Shown: positions 10,899 to 22,801 of the stretch, in pieces
How the letters are laid out: each line of letters starts with the position of its first letter
How positions within the stretch are numbered: the first letter of the stretch is position 1
DNA from: Phlegmacium glaucopus
Lineage: Eukaryota; Basidiomycota; Agaricomycetes; Agaricales; Cortinariaceae
DNA length: 64,000 bases
Reading direction: 5' to 3'
Assembly: GCA_015039465.1 (NCBI GenBank)
Contig: MU130541.1
Coordinates: 282,071-346,070, forward strand
Translations under genes and position numbers: made by a program
Notes under the pieces: generated by a model
What the model was told of the DNA's origin: nothing
The model's database searches: none
The model's input: only the letters and a program-made list of their open reading frames with translations

Positions 10899-11729
10899 GA
10901 CTCTTTTTCTACCTCTGTCTCTCATCCCTTCATTCTGTTGCTGTCCTGATTGCTGAAAGCCAATTTTTGTACCATGGGTCTGTGTACGCATATGTAGGTG
11001 TTTGCTATTTCTGCACTTAGTACCTCATCACGTTCGGCTGTTTGTTACTTTGTAGTCACCACCTTTCCACTTTCAAATTCAAATTGGCTGGCCGCCGCAC
11101 AAGATGGCTATAGGATGCAATTGAGCATGCCAGTCGAAATAATCGTTATATTACCCTTCCTTCAGTGTCTGCAAGTCGTGATGAAAGATGTGTAGGCTAC
11201 CTTGTGTGCGCGTTTAACTTTTTACCCCTGATTGTAAGCTTGTCAACAAGGACTGCATCAGAATTTCCTCGGATCCAAGTGGAGAAGTTTACTGAAGTGC
11301 TAGAATTTCACTAAAAACTACTGGACAACCCACATGGAATTGAATATTGGTCGGATTGTTCAAGCATCGGAAGCTCGATCTGAGTCGATCAGAGCGGGAA
11401 GGTTAGTCAGCAAGGTAAAATGCTTCGTACCGTAGTTTTTGTCTTGTTCTTTATTCATTTGCAAGGTACGCGGACCTAACGTGCAAGCTTTTGCTTACAA
11501 AGTCCGGGAAATTCTAACAGGAGGGTATGCAGTATTCATTCCTTGGATCAGGTGGTCATGATTGTAGTCCGAAGGGAGCTCTGTTCACCTTGTTGAATTC
11601 TTGCAGGATCCTGTCGCGCTATCAAGCTCAGCTTAAAATAAAATGAACACAAAATAGAATAAATTGTTGATTGACACCCGTTAGAATGGTAAAAGGATGG
11701 GTCCATATCATATCATCTGAAATGATTGC
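10899..11729. other. Intergenic, no gene recognised
   Basis: Only short frames without family features. Confidence 0.5.
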
Positions 11730-11734
11730 AAAAA
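11730..11734 (-). terminator. Pol III T5 terminator
   Basis: AAAAA on the plus strand lies 3 nt past the 3' end of the minus-strand tRNA. Confidence 0.75.
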
Positions 11735-11737
11735 GGT

Positions 11738-11815
11738 TTCGGGTACGGGGAATCGAACCCCGAGCTGCCGCGATCACCTGAGAGGCGGCAATGTTAGCCG
11801 TTACACCATACCCGA
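11738..11815 (-). tRNA. tRNA-Glu (CTC) with 6-nt intron, second copy
   Basis: Same structure as 9901-9978. The inserted hexamer after the anticodon reads GGTGAT here instead of TCTGAT, while the mature parts are the same. This is what drift of a spliced intron would look like. Confidence 0.92.
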
Positions 11816-12845
11816 CATTACTCATGTTACTCAGAAGGAATTATATATAATTAAGATCCGCCACCAGGAGGAAACTTCCTGAAAGGAGATCCCAATCTTG
11901 CTTGCTCAAATCTCAGTTTGAACGCTACTCACCTATTTGAACAAGTTCAGAAAAGCTTCGAAGTCATGTCTAGTACTTAGTACTACAGCTAGGTCAGCGC
12001 TAACGCCACCGTCGTAACCCACGTATGACTGTCAACTGTATAGCTGATGTCATACCGCCCAGGAGATCACGGTTCTTTCAAAAAATGGTGTGCTGTGTAT
12101 TTTCGTGGCAGAGATTCGTGCCGGTGTATATATTCTTGGTTCTTGAGCTCCCAAGTTCCCCATTGCTTAACATATTTTCACACAGGCTTGCGAACACAGC
12201 CTCGAGAAGCGATCACTGCAGATAGGAGATTGCCAGAGCGATTATCGTTTTCTCTTGATTTTTGAACAGTAACTTAGACTCGTACTCTAAATTCACAGTC
12301 GTAAGCCATTTTACGAGGCATGCGATGCACTGTCAGCCGGCGGTCTTATTAGTAGAGACTCGAAATAAAGCTTACAGTCATGATGGGAAATGGAACTCTG
12401 CCCGACATTGTCAGGCGACACAGGAATAGGAATAGGCTAAATATCAGGCCCTCTCGTCTACTCCGTGGACGATCTTGGTATCGGGTTAACAATAGGACAA
12501 TAAAGGAACATATCTATGTATGGAAACGTGACCACCCGCCCGAGAAGCTTGGGATGAATGAATTGTGCCACTGTGTCAGTGTACAACTGCATGAACTATT
12601 CATAGCCTTACCTCGCCGTTTTTGAATGGGAGGAAGCATGGTTCTAGAATGCGCAGTGCGATCACTCGGAGAGTCGGAGCCTTACGATGGACACCTCGGA
12701 AGCATTAATTGTGTCTGCCGAAAGAATACAGGTCCTTTGGAACCGGCGCAATTTAACGAGCAAATATAAAAGAGCTGTGGCGCTGAGTTACTGATTTCTG
12801 TCTGTCCCCTCTCTTCAAAGCCACCAAAGTGCTGGCCACAGCGCA
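11816..12845. other. Intergenic, no gene recognised
   Basis: Short frames near 12025-12625 have no supporting splice pattern or motif. The right end should hold the promoter of the membrane gene; a TATAAAAG element lies near 12766, about 80 nt before its ATG. Confidence 0.5.
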
Positions 12846-14775
12846 ATGAGTCAATTCAAAGCGGACAACGAGAAGGATTTGGGTGCGGCTTTTTTTGGGT
12901 TTGTCGCTGGGACTGTGTAAGCAACTATTCAACTTTGAATACCACAAATGCCCTTACTATGAAACCAGACTATTTGGAATCACAATTTCACAGGCTTTCC
13001 AGTACTTTATGAAATATGCGTCCGATAGGAAATATCGAAAGCAATTTGTGAGTGTTCAATCGTTGTTACTAACAATCTGAATCCTCACCTATGGATTAGG
13101 TCATGTACATATGGTCAGTAACTCTGAATGAAGACTGAAGCCGACCACGACGGGGTTAACGGTCTATTCATCCAGCTTCCTCGATGCTCTTCATTTTGCT
13201 CTCTCGACATACATGATGTATTGTTTGCTTGTTATCCCCACCGAAAATGAAATTTCTGGGACTCGAGTAGTTTGGTGAGTTTTATTAGTACCACGAGTCC
13301 TTCGCATTAAAGAATTCTGATGGATTGAGCATCGCAGGAGTTTCAAGGTACTTCATAATCGCCTTCTCTTGAAAGACTTTATAACCGACGATTCGCTTGA
13401 AACAGGCTGTGGGGACGATACAGGTATCGTCTATCGTCCTTTACCTGCCCCTTCATCTATCTGAAACATGAAATCCATCAGACAGTCGTCGTTATCTCGG
13501 TACAATAGTGAGTTCTGCGTTGATCGCTCACTGAGATATGGGATTTGAATCGTAATATCTTAGCTTTTATCTTTACCAAATATGGACACGTACGTTATTG
13601 AGGTTTCTAGACGGTTATGAACCTGCAAATTCACTTTTGGCGCAATTTAGTATCCGGGATTCAGACGATCCATCGGAATATCGGCCGCTTCGTTCGAGTG
13701 CGTATTATAGTGATCTATTTGATAAAACGTTAACGTCTGTGGTAGGTGTCTGTGCTTACAGTTCTGCTGTATGCTCTAGGTGAGTCCGTTTTTGGCTGGC
13801 GAGTGAAAGTTGTCGGACTTAAAAAACCTTCGATACAGGCATGGGAATTGGTAAGCAAAATAAATTGATTTTAAGGACTTTCTTGCTAACTCTTGCATAG
13901 TGTTTTTATCACATCTGTTAGAAAAAAATTGTCTATTCTGAGAGGGCCATTTTACTGAACTTTTATTATTAGTGAGAGGGTCACGACTATTCTCAGCTTT
14001 TCAGGGACCTTCCAGGTATGGAAAATGATTTGAAAAGTGATTCTTTAACGACGACTTCCCCCCATTGTAGGATATAATCTACCTCGGACTGGGTTCAACA
14101 GCATTCATAGATTGCGGCATTGCCGGGATAATGTCTGTGGTCCTTCGCAAAAGTAGTAGGACGACAAGTAGACGGTGTGCAAAATGGTCACCTTTCCAAT
14201 AATAGAGTTTGCGATTAACGGCTCTATTTTTTTCAGAAGTATAGATTTGATCAGATTCTTAGTGCTTTACTTTGTTGGAACTGGGTTTCTTACCGCGTGA
14301 GTAATAGTGTTCCAGAAACAACTATTGACCTCGATAACTGATACGTCACCATAGCATCGCAGCAGTTCTGGCAATGTCGTTGGTGAGAAAGATTTTTAAG
14401 GACTTTTTCAGAGACGAACTTACCTCTGCTTGATAGTACATAGCTAAACCAAGCACGTTGCTCTACCTTACCGTCGAATTTTCGATTATCAGATGTGAGT
14501 GACTCGCTCTATCTCCTTGGTCGTGTATTAAACGGTATATCTTGTCCAGTATATGTGAATGCAATCCTCGCGTTGTAAGTCCATAATCAGTACACCTAGC
14601 GCTGAAAATCAAGTTGGGTCGATAGCTCACAATTATTTTTTCCCTGCTCCATAGATTCAATTCAAAAGACCGATTGCAGAAGAGAATGGACGAGTCTATA
14701 GAGCTTCGAATACCGAGCTTGCTGCTTTTTGGTGATGGGGTACAAGCTACTGACCAGGGCACCGCGGAAGTTTGA
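12846..14775 (+). CDS. DUF6534-type integral membrane protein
   Basis: A multi-exon gene of roughly ten to twelve very small exons with 50-70 nt introns. Pieces in order: MSQFKADNEKDLG, helix AAFFGFVAGT, VLFGITISQAFQYFMKY; then MYI..FLDALHFALSTYMMY (family helix 3 with L/F-D-x-LH); WSFK, AVGTIQTVVVISVQ, YFYLYQIWTLS (the Y-x-x-WxLS signature); a poorly resolved middle at about 13700-14085; IIYLGLGSTAFIDCGIAG; VVLRKSSRTTSR; LIRFLVLYFVGTGFLTA; and VYVNAILALFNSKDRL, matching the NSLLATLNaR end of the family. The C-terminal tail is hydrophilic and ends EV-TGA. Fungi keep many copies of these seven-helix plasma-membrane proteins, and their function is unknown. No frame break was found outside the unresolved middle. 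Confidence 0.8.
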
Positions 14776-15969
14776 ACGAAGGCCGTGAAAGGTGCTTGGT
14801 GTAACGATACTAATTAACGAGATCTGTGGCAGGCGTTGCCACCGGTTGATGAAGTAATTTCTTATCGGCGTCGACACTTTTGATGGATTAATGTTGGCTT
14901 CGGGGTCATGGTCGTGTGGATAGTACCTAGTACACCCCATTATGGAACTTTAACTTTGAATTAATTGATGGAGATTAAGCTTAGAAGATTTAATGTTGAA
15001 TAGGGTAAAAGATAACTAAGTTGAGAGAAGACGACATACTGGCTTGCTTTCAGCTTCGAATAATTACTACAACGCTGGGTCAAAACTCCGCTTAGACATC
15101 CTTTCCTAACCAGCGTGAGGCGCTTACCCAAAAAAGAGTATGCAGGAATCATACTTAAAGGAATCCTATCGGTGGGATAGAAAAAAGTCATGAAATAACT
15201 CGAATAAAACGCAATGTATACGTACGCCAATGAACTGCCAGTCTGGCCGCTTTCAACACTGATATCCTGATCCCTGATTCCTGTATTATAACGATAAAGA
15301 TCAAGTTCACAACACACTAACATGTGGATATGAGGTTGGTCGCCGACATCTCGCATCCATTGACCGGTCACATCAGTTCAAGACAACATTGACTGATGAT
15401 CTAGAATACGTCGAGATGATCAGATGTCCCATCATCAACGACAGAACAATGATCATGGCTACGTGATGTCTGGGGAATTGCAATTGTCAATGTGATGACG
15501 TGAGTGCGTAAACCAAGGAGGGTGCAAAAATAGCCAGATATACATCGTTGATCTAGGTGGCGTGGGGCCTAGAAGGAAAAGATGGGGAAAATGAGATTGA
15601 AATTAAATAAATATGAAACGTAGATATGAACAGAAGGCCATCATCAAAAGGTGATGAAGCAGAAAGAAAGAAAGCAAAAAGTCAAGCTGGACCTCTTCAA
15701 GGGATCGTTGTCCGATTATACCCAGAGGATGAAAAGGCTGGGGGGAGTCTCCCTCTCTTTTGAGAAATAATCCCGGTAGGTTATATACATGAATTTTGAA
15801 ATTGAGGGGAAAGTGTGTTGAATGAGAAAAAGGAAAGAAGGAAAGGAGATGAGTTACGTGACCTCGTAGTGTCCAGTATTGTGTGCTCCAAGAGTAACTT
15901 CCCTACCCGCCACGCTCAGGATATCTTCATCGTCGTCCGACTCTTCTAAAATTCAACGCCCATGTATAT
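14776..15969. other. Intergenic; left edge of lectin-unit flank
   Basis: No convincing gene. The last part (about 15780-15900), with GAAAAAGGAAAGAAGGAAAG, recurs at 63810-63920, so the duplicated lectin unit's 5' flank begins here. Confidence 0.5.
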
Positions 15970-16672
15970 CTTGATGTGGGGTGAGAGTCTGGTCGACGGG
16001 ACGTTGAAGAAATTACTTACAATTGGAGGGTGACTGGGAAGAAAGATCGTCCGAGGCCCAAAGAGACTTAGATGATCGATTGATGATGAACTTTTTCTCG
16101 TTCAGGTGAAGACCTTAAGTTCGGGGGTCGTATTCATAGAAGATCGCGGTACAGGAGCAGGAGAAGGTCTAGAATTCTACTCGACGGTCAACGTCCATCC
16201 AGTCACGGTTATTGTCAAGCTCCGTTCCGCTTCTGACTAGCCCTGATTCTTGATCAACTTTGCTAGTGCCGATGTCGTTGTGGCAAAATAATAACGAGAG
16301 GCTAATTCGGTGGACGCATGGTTAGACTCTTGATCAGAATGAATTGAAGAAGGAAGGGGTAGTTGACAGCGCAGTGTTACAGCGGAGTTCAGTTACAAGC
16401 TCGGGCCGCTCAGGAAAGTAAGCACTTGATCATGAAGCCGAAGGCTTGGTTGGATGAATATTAGGATTCGGAAATCGTATCTACACTGTAAATCTGGCAG
16501 ATATATATGTTTGTGAATTTGAATAAATATTCTACAAAAATTCAACCTTATGGTTTTCCTTGTGTGCGATTGAGACTGCGAAAGCATGACAATAGTTACA
16601 TACTCTTTATATTGGGTGAGGGATGTTTGTAAGTACTATGTAAGACTTGGAAAGATGTAAATAGTTAGTATT

Positions 16673-17638
16673 GGGGCACTGGAAAATCTGCGAGTCATCT
16701 GCGACTTGCATGCGAGCAATTTGCGAGTGACTTGAGAGTAATTTGAGTGACTTGCGAGTATTTAAGAGTGACTTGCGAGTACTTTGCGAATGACTTGCGA
16801 GTGTTGTGGATTTCTTGCGAGTGTTTTGAGTCAACCAATTCATTCACGAGATATCATGCATAGTTGCAAGTATTTAAGTAAATTATCGTATAAATTACCT
16901 GTCATCCGTCGGACCAGTTACCCAGTACTTAGTGCGCGGACTCCTGAGTCCTACCCAATATGGTTGGAATAAAAAAAATGAACATAAGAAGTCGGAACCT
17001 ACCATCTTCGTTATATAAGGGCAAAATATCACCTCGTGAATGCGCAGAGGGTCCTTTATCACTGACAAGTCCGATCCTTCCACTAGTACCCGGTTCATCT
17101 GGAACAAAGTATTTATAGAAAAAACCCTCAAAACATGTTTAGTTGGGAGATCAGAATTAGAGATTAGGACATAACTCACAAAAACCATCCTGGACGATGT
17201 TGGATGGAAGGAATAAATTTAAATTTGAGTACCACATGATAACAGTCGACCACCGCATCCGAGTCACTTTCCAAATATAATCAAAATGGAGAACATACCA
17301 TTTAGCACCTATCAGGTCATTGGCCGCTAGGAATACCTGAGGCTCAGCTGTGAGAGACTTGCGAGACAGTTGTGTACATGCCTACTCGCAAATTCCAGGA
17401 CTTGGGAGCATTAGCACCCATTGCAAACATTTGCGAGTTATTGCGAGTTATCTGCGGGTTACTTGCGGGTTACTTGCGGGTTACTTGCGAGTTACTTGCG
17501 AGTGATCTGCGGGTTATTTGCGAGTAATTTGCGAGTAATGTTACTTGCAAGTACCTGCAAGTACTTGTGGGTAACATTGTGGGTAACTGTGAGTAATGAA
17601 CGGACATATATGCAAACACAGCTGTGTGTGTCATATAA
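16673..17638. mobile_element. About 966-bp insertion with TTGCGAGT arrays near both ends
   Basis: Copy 2 of the unit runs uninterrupted from ...AATAGTTAGTATT into ACTTTTCCCACCC near 42112, whereas copy 1 has about 966 bp between these points. The inserted piece has direct arrays of a 10-11 bp motif (TTGCGAGTNAC) at 16690-16835 and 17430-17545, close to each end. No coding frame or clear target duplication is seen. Subterminal repeat arrays are typical of non-autonomous DNA transposons. The alternative is a precise deletion in copy 2. Confidence 0.65.
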
Positions 17639-17673
17639 ACTTTTCCCACCCTCCTTATCTTTTACACTGACCA

Positions 17674-18217
17674 ATGTCCGAGCCCACGGCGCTAAACCTC
17701 ACAAATGAGGCTCAGGCAGTGGCTCCGACCACCGTCACTGACGACGCATCACCGCTAGTCGAGAAAGTTGTGACGATTGATGGAAAGGAGGCTGGGGTCA
17801 AGGTCGCTAATACACACTCCCAGGCAAGACGTGTACCCAAAGTGACGTTTTGCTGTCAAGAAATCATCAATTTCGATAAACTGGGATCCTGGCATTATGC
17901 CAAGATATTTCTTCCTAAAACACATGAGGTATAACACGATCCCTTCTCTTTTCTTTCGAAAGTCATTTTAAATGACCATCACCCTGCAGGAAGCCAGGGC
18001 GGCTGCTGTTAGATGTTTTGGAGGTCTCCTGACACATACAAACTATTCAAGAAAGGGAGAATTGAGGCATTTTGGGTTAAAGGTGTCGATAAGAAGAAAT
18101 GGTGGTCTGGGTTTCGCCCATGCCCACATCCTGGATGATGAGTGGTGGGAGATAATGAACGAGCTGATTGAGGAGAACCCCGATTTGGAGGTGGCAGTCG
18201 TTACATACAAGGACTAA
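17674..18217 (+). CDS. Gene A, copy 1: unknown small protein
   Basis: Two exons, 17674-17928 and 17990-18217, with a 61-nt intron; 160 residues. The N-terminal 45 residues are polar and Thr/Ala-rich with an internal VVTIDGKEA. From RRVPKVTFCCQE on, the sequence looks like a compact alpha/beta fold, with FLPKTHEEARAAAVRCFGG across the splice, VSIRRNGGLGFAHAHILDDE and a WWEIMNELI helix. There is no signal peptide or membrane segment. I do not recognise the family. It sits about 320 bp upstream of an H-type lectin gene in the same orientation, and the pair has been copied together, which suggests linkage of function or simple co-duplication. Copy 1 has a proper GT donor and the longest colinear frame. 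Confidence 0.7.
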
Positions 18218-18533
18218 GGAGGAGGATATCATTATAAAATGCAATAAAAGTGAGTCATAATCGATAATCATCCATGATCAACTGGATCTCATCAAATGTT
18301 ATAGTTGATGGGATGCCAGCCTTGACGGATGTTATTGAGCGATGTATAGTAAAGATATGTTTTTATCTTTACTAAATAAATTACAAATTAAAAGAAATAC
18401 CCAAATTCGAATTCGAACTCCGCAACTGTCCCATGGATTGGTCACCGTTCCATGTGAGCTACTAGTAGGCTGTTATGACCTGTGGAGATTCCTCCCTTCG
18501 CTCTCCTCTTCTGTCCACCTTTTCAAGTTCGGG

Positions 18534-20003
18534 ATGACTGACACCATCCGCGAGTGTTATGGCACCCTCTGTCGCACACTCGATGATCTTTCTGGCGAAC
18601 CCCCCTTACCCGACACAATCAGCGAGCCTCTCAAAAAAGCTCACGAAATGAGGTCTATGCTTGGAGATGCCGCACGAGAAAGACCTGGAAAGTTATGAAA
18701 GTCATGGTTCATTTAATTCTTTTCGTGGCCAAAATTCTTCACTGACCTTTTAACAGACTGCACATCAAAATGCCTGCAAATTGATAGCGATTGTTGACCT
18801 CGTTTCAGAGATTCTCAAGGTATATTTTGTTAACTTATACTTAAATAGTTTTTGCACTCGCGATTTGCCGAAATATTCCAACACCACGGCACAAGCTTCA
18901 ACTCTGCAGTCAAGTGTCAGAAATTTTATTGGCCATCGAGAAGTTCAACGATGCCAGAGTTCCCGAGACATGGAAATCCGAAATCGAGCGCCGATGTCCT
19001 GTCAAGCTTTTAGAATCACCGAAATCCCCCTACGACATGATTATCGACACCCTGGCTACTCTTAAGCATAGCCTTTCCGGATTGAGCGTAGCATTCAGCA
19101 TCTATATTCACCCTGTGAGTTATTTCCGTTCTACATTATCCGTATCATTCATAGGACCTCAGAAAGTCCGACAAACTGTACATTCATCCAGTCATGTCGG
19201 CTACTTCGACACTCAGAGCATCCGCCTTTCCCAATATCTCCGCTCTGACACCTTCGCCGAAATCCATTTCCCTCATTCGTACATTGCTCCTCGTCTGCCG
19301 CACGGCTTCAGCTACATCGATGTTGATCATTGCGCAGATATTCGCGTCAAGGCGGCCATTGAAGAGGTCAAAAAAGCGTCTGCCGTCTATCACGCCACAT
19401 TCTGGGGAGACACTGTACTTTACAGGATGACTATCACCTCGTTTAACTTCGGTCCTGCTAACATCAACTTCCTTACCGGCGAACATTCTCGCGATCTGGT
19501 CAAGAATCCCTCATCACCGCATTCTTTGCGCATCAACTTTGAACATCCTTTTGTCACTCCTCCCAAGGTAGTCGCTTCTTCAACCGCCTTGACATGGATC
19601 AGAAGGAATGATGTCGCATCAGGACAACCACCAGCAAAATTGACAGGAACAGATTCACGCTCACTATTGAGTCATGGGGCGATATAACCCTGTGCTGTGC
19701 CCGTGCATCTGGATCGCTTATCCAGAGGATCGCAGGCACATCTTCAGTGCTTCGGTCAATACGAGGGAGGCCTCTCTAGTGGGGAAAGAGTGGAAGAATG
19801 CCATCAAGTATACTGACGTTAAGTTTTGGAGGACGCCTGACGTCTTCGTAGCTTTGAATGAGATCAATTCTGACGGAAGATTCGACCTACGAATCAAGGC
19901 GTATGTGGCTAATGTTACCACGATTGGTCTGACGTGGCACATTGATACCTGGTCTGACTCGGTTCTCCACTCTGCTGGTGCTACAATTATAGCGGTCAAC
20001 TGA
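18534..20003 (+). pseudogene. H-type lectin, broken copy (unit 1)
   Basis: Aligned with the intact copy at 60260-61804. Exon 1 starts identically (MTDTIRECYG) but has lost one A in an A run near 18670, giving an early stop. The acceptor before the third exon (TTGTAG|GACGTTC in the intact copy) is deleted. The last intron and the proline-rich linker are fused into a read-through frame. A further 1-nt deletion near 19577 (GTCGCTTC for GTCGCCTTC) shifts the second lectin domain. The third domain is still readable to its normal end, ATIIAVN. With several independent breaks it is a pseudogene, although a 257-residue piece remains open (18914-19687). Confidence 0.85.
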
Positions 20004-20184
20004 ACCTTCGTAAGTTGCATGCACCCTTCTTCAATTACACTCTCCCACTGAAACCATCTCCCTTTTTGCAATCAGTGATGTCTACCCCAGCTCTCGCACC
20101 CACTATTGAGTTTTTAGTTGTCTCATTATAATTTCAGCCATGTGGACTTGTTGGCTACAATGAACCTTGAAGATAAATATTACA

Positions 20185-20640
20185 ACAACAAAAGTCACAT
20201 CAATCTCCACTGCTGATTTCCTCCCAGATCATGGCACATAGTCATTAAATTGAGACCATCAATCACAAACACAAGGTTTATGGGAACACACTTTTTGAGC
20301 CCACTGCAAAAATGCCCACCTATGATTCCCAAGTCCAGCATAATCATCATCATCATCACATTGGACTCCAATGTCATCCCCACAAATTTCAAGGAGAAGA
20401 TCCTGCAATTTGTACAAATCCCACACACTAACAACAGAAACTCTGTGCCTGTTTCTTTCTTCCAAGGTAGGAAGTGAGTTCAGCTGTGAAAATGCAAACA
20501 AATAGTATAACTGAGGATAAACTTGAGGATGCTGAGTGTTCAGGTGCATTGGGATCCGGGATCCCCAGTAACTAGGATATTGGGGTTGCATATGTCCAGG
20601 CCAATGATTCCAAATTGATGTACAGTGGCTCAGAAAACTG
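20185..20640 (-). repeat. Left arm of 20-kb-apart inverted repeat, with ORF remnant
   Basis: Reverse complement of 40230-40690 at moderate identity. Both arms code a related fragment reading outward (ERNRHRVSVVS...WDL, then LLEICGD and AFLQWAQ) ending near CVCD. The fragment is not recognised; it is presumably a transposon protein piece. Confidence 0.7.
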
Positions 20641-21045
20641 CTCCAATGTTTGCACATTTTTGAAATATTTGTATGTTGTGGGATGATTACATAAGCTATT
20701 ATTATAAAAATACCTGTGCTGAAAACTACAGCATCATGGCTTTAAGTCGGAGCTTAAATCACATGATTCAAACAAAAACTCGTAGAGTAATGTGACAAAC
20801 AAAAGTGTTACTCATTGGAGCAGTTTTTTGACCCTCTATTATAAGGTAGCAGGTGTTGTTCTACAACAACACCTTGATATAAACTTGGTTATAGGCAACT
20901 CCCATCTTCTAAGTCTACAGCTGTAGTGGATTATCTATTACAACAGTTGACGTTCCCTAACAGTGTGGGTAAAACCTTAAAAATTGCCATCTCGAAAATA
21001 AGCAGACTTGGAATTCACCCACCCATTTTGGAATTGACCCTGAAT

Positions 21046-21560
21046 TTGTAAGGGGACACTCCATTCTACCTACACCACCTGATCAGAATTTACTTCTCAA
21101 CCAACACCCATCTGGAACCAATCAAGTGTGGGGACCCAAGTCTCCTGTATTGGCTTGGGAAAGATATCTCAGCTGGCTGTTGGCTCAACCAAATCAGCAG
21201 GTGGACCGACTGGTTGGTAACCTGTACATCCCACCCCACCATTGACCTTAGCATCTCCTCTCCTGACCCTCATTCAGGCCCAGTCCCACCTCTCTTTACT
21301 TCCAACTTTCATTCAGGCCTGAACCTGAATGGAACTTCAACTTGTTATTTTGTTTATTCTCATGTGACACCATTTTAATTATTTTATTATCACACCATTA
21401 TTTATTTATTTTCATATGTCCATTATATCCATATTTGTATTTAAATACTTTCCCATCCTAGCAGAGATCCCCATCCTTTCCTTCTGCTAGGTGAGTTAGT
21501 TGTAGTTGATACTTATAATTTTATTAACTTTGGATCTCCTGCTAGTATGCCTGGCTTTGA
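21046..21560 (-). repeat. Decayed LTR, reverse orientation
   Basis: Reads as the reverse complement of the LTRs at 22412 and 28687. It starts GTAAGGGGACAC (against GTTAGGGGACAC) and contains the shared AAATACTT..CCATCCTAGCAG and CTTTGGATCTCCTGCTAG segments. Its far end is lost. Confidence 0.55.
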
Positions 21561-21807
21561 CCTGATTTTTGGTTACATTCAGCCCCAACCAAACTCCCAT
21601 GAACTCCTGATCCTGATCAGGACTGGCCAACTTTCAGTCACCCTTACAGAATTGCATTCCTGGTCAATAAGTCATTTGTTTGACAATATCTTCCTCATTG
21701 GTTTCAGGGGATACCCAGTTTCTTGTCAGGCCAGCCAAACACAACCATCCCAATACCCAAACCAAAAACCAAATTTGGAGCTGTATATTCCACCCCAAGG
21801 GTGGGTG

Positions 21808-21990
21808 TTACAACTTTGAACAGTTCAGATGACTCTGACCATAGACAGTCGTATAAAGAAGTTTGTCGTTTTAAAGTGAGCTCAAAAGAGTACCAAGAGA
21901 ATCGTCTTGAGGAATTGTCTTAGGAGTTTGAGAAAGATTCAGAGAGGAAAGTGGGTACAATTCTCAAGAATTAGCTAAAGAATACATGTA
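21808..21990 (-). repeat. Fragment of the TGTTAYGAAC LTR family
   Basis: Begins TGTTACAACTTTGAACAG and ends near CTCAAGAATTAGCTAAAGAA, matching the reverse complement of the 3' end of the LTR at 36468-36893. Confidence 0.55.
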
Positions 21991-22411
21991 GAGTAAATTG
22001 TTGGAATATTGAGCACACCGCAAGACATTGTTGGGTGCCCAGCCCTTACATTCTTGTGGCCCACTAGTCCCTTTTTACCTTGTATCATTCCAGACCATTC
22101 CTAATTCCATTTTATTGTTTCATATCTACATAAGTACATAGTTATAATAATGAATACCCTCATGTGATTGCAAGGGTCCACTGCTATCCTGAGTGAGCTT
22201 GTAGAACAGCTCATTTTAACATAAATATGGTATTTATAGTAAATAAGTAGAGTTGTGCATAGTGTGAATCATCTGCATTAGAGGCAGGCATCACACCGCA
22301 GGTTGAGAATGATAATCTGGTGGATCCAGGCATACCAATGGAATCCAAAGTGGCAACACCAGTTATGAGAGACTTCCTTGAAACATTACACAATCTAATC
22401 AAGAACCTACC

Positions 22412-22801
22412 TGTTAGGGCAACTGCGGTACTGACTTAGTCAGACTAGCAGGGGATCCAAAGAGGAAAGGATAAGGATCCCTGCTAGGATGGTGGGGTAT
22501 TTAAGTACTAATATGGACATAACAGAGATATGTAAATAAATAAAGAAATGATACAATAATAAAATAAATAAAAATGGTGTCATGTAAAGATAAAATAAAA
22601 TAATAAAATAAGTTGAATCGGGATTGGGAGTTGGGCTGGTCGGGTCGGGTCAGGTTTGTTGGTGAGGTGGAATGTACCGAGCTGCAGTCAGGTGTAGATT
22701 CAGGGATTGAATCAGGAGTTGGTTCGGGATTGGGAGTAAGGTAGGGTTTGGGCCTGATCAAGAGTGGGTAGTTTGGGTGAAAGTTGGGTGTCTGGCTAAC
22801 A
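22412..22801 (+). mobile_element. Solo LTR (390 bp) with 5-bp target duplication CTACC
   Basis: Starts TGTTAGGGCAACTGC and ends GGCTAACA (TG...CA). CTACC occurs directly before (22407-22411) and directly after (22802-22806). There is no internal retrotransposon sequence, so this is the product of LTR-LTR recombination. Confidence 0.85.

Larger units (their letters stand above)
15970..20095 (+). repeat. Gene A / H-type lectin unit, direct copy 1
   Basis: Colinear with 40695-44480 in the same orientation: the 5' flank (GAGAGTCTGGTCGAC...), gene A, a spacer and the lectin gene. Copy 1 alone carries the insertion at 16673-17638. Homology stops at about 20095, where the CpG-poor block starts. Confidence 0.88.

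Noticed and set aside
14961..15371. 136-residue minus-strand ORF
   Set aside because: No motif, no splice sites, no homologous frame elsewhere; composition close to translated intergenic DNA.
16690..17545. CRISPR-like regular short repeats
   Set aside because: Units are 10-11 bp without constant repeats and unique spacers, and the DNA is eukaryotic; they are subterminal arrays of an inserted element.
19184..19486. Minus-strand 100-residue ORF in lectin copy 1
   Set aside because: Antisense shadow of the lectin exon; identical shadows accompany every copy.
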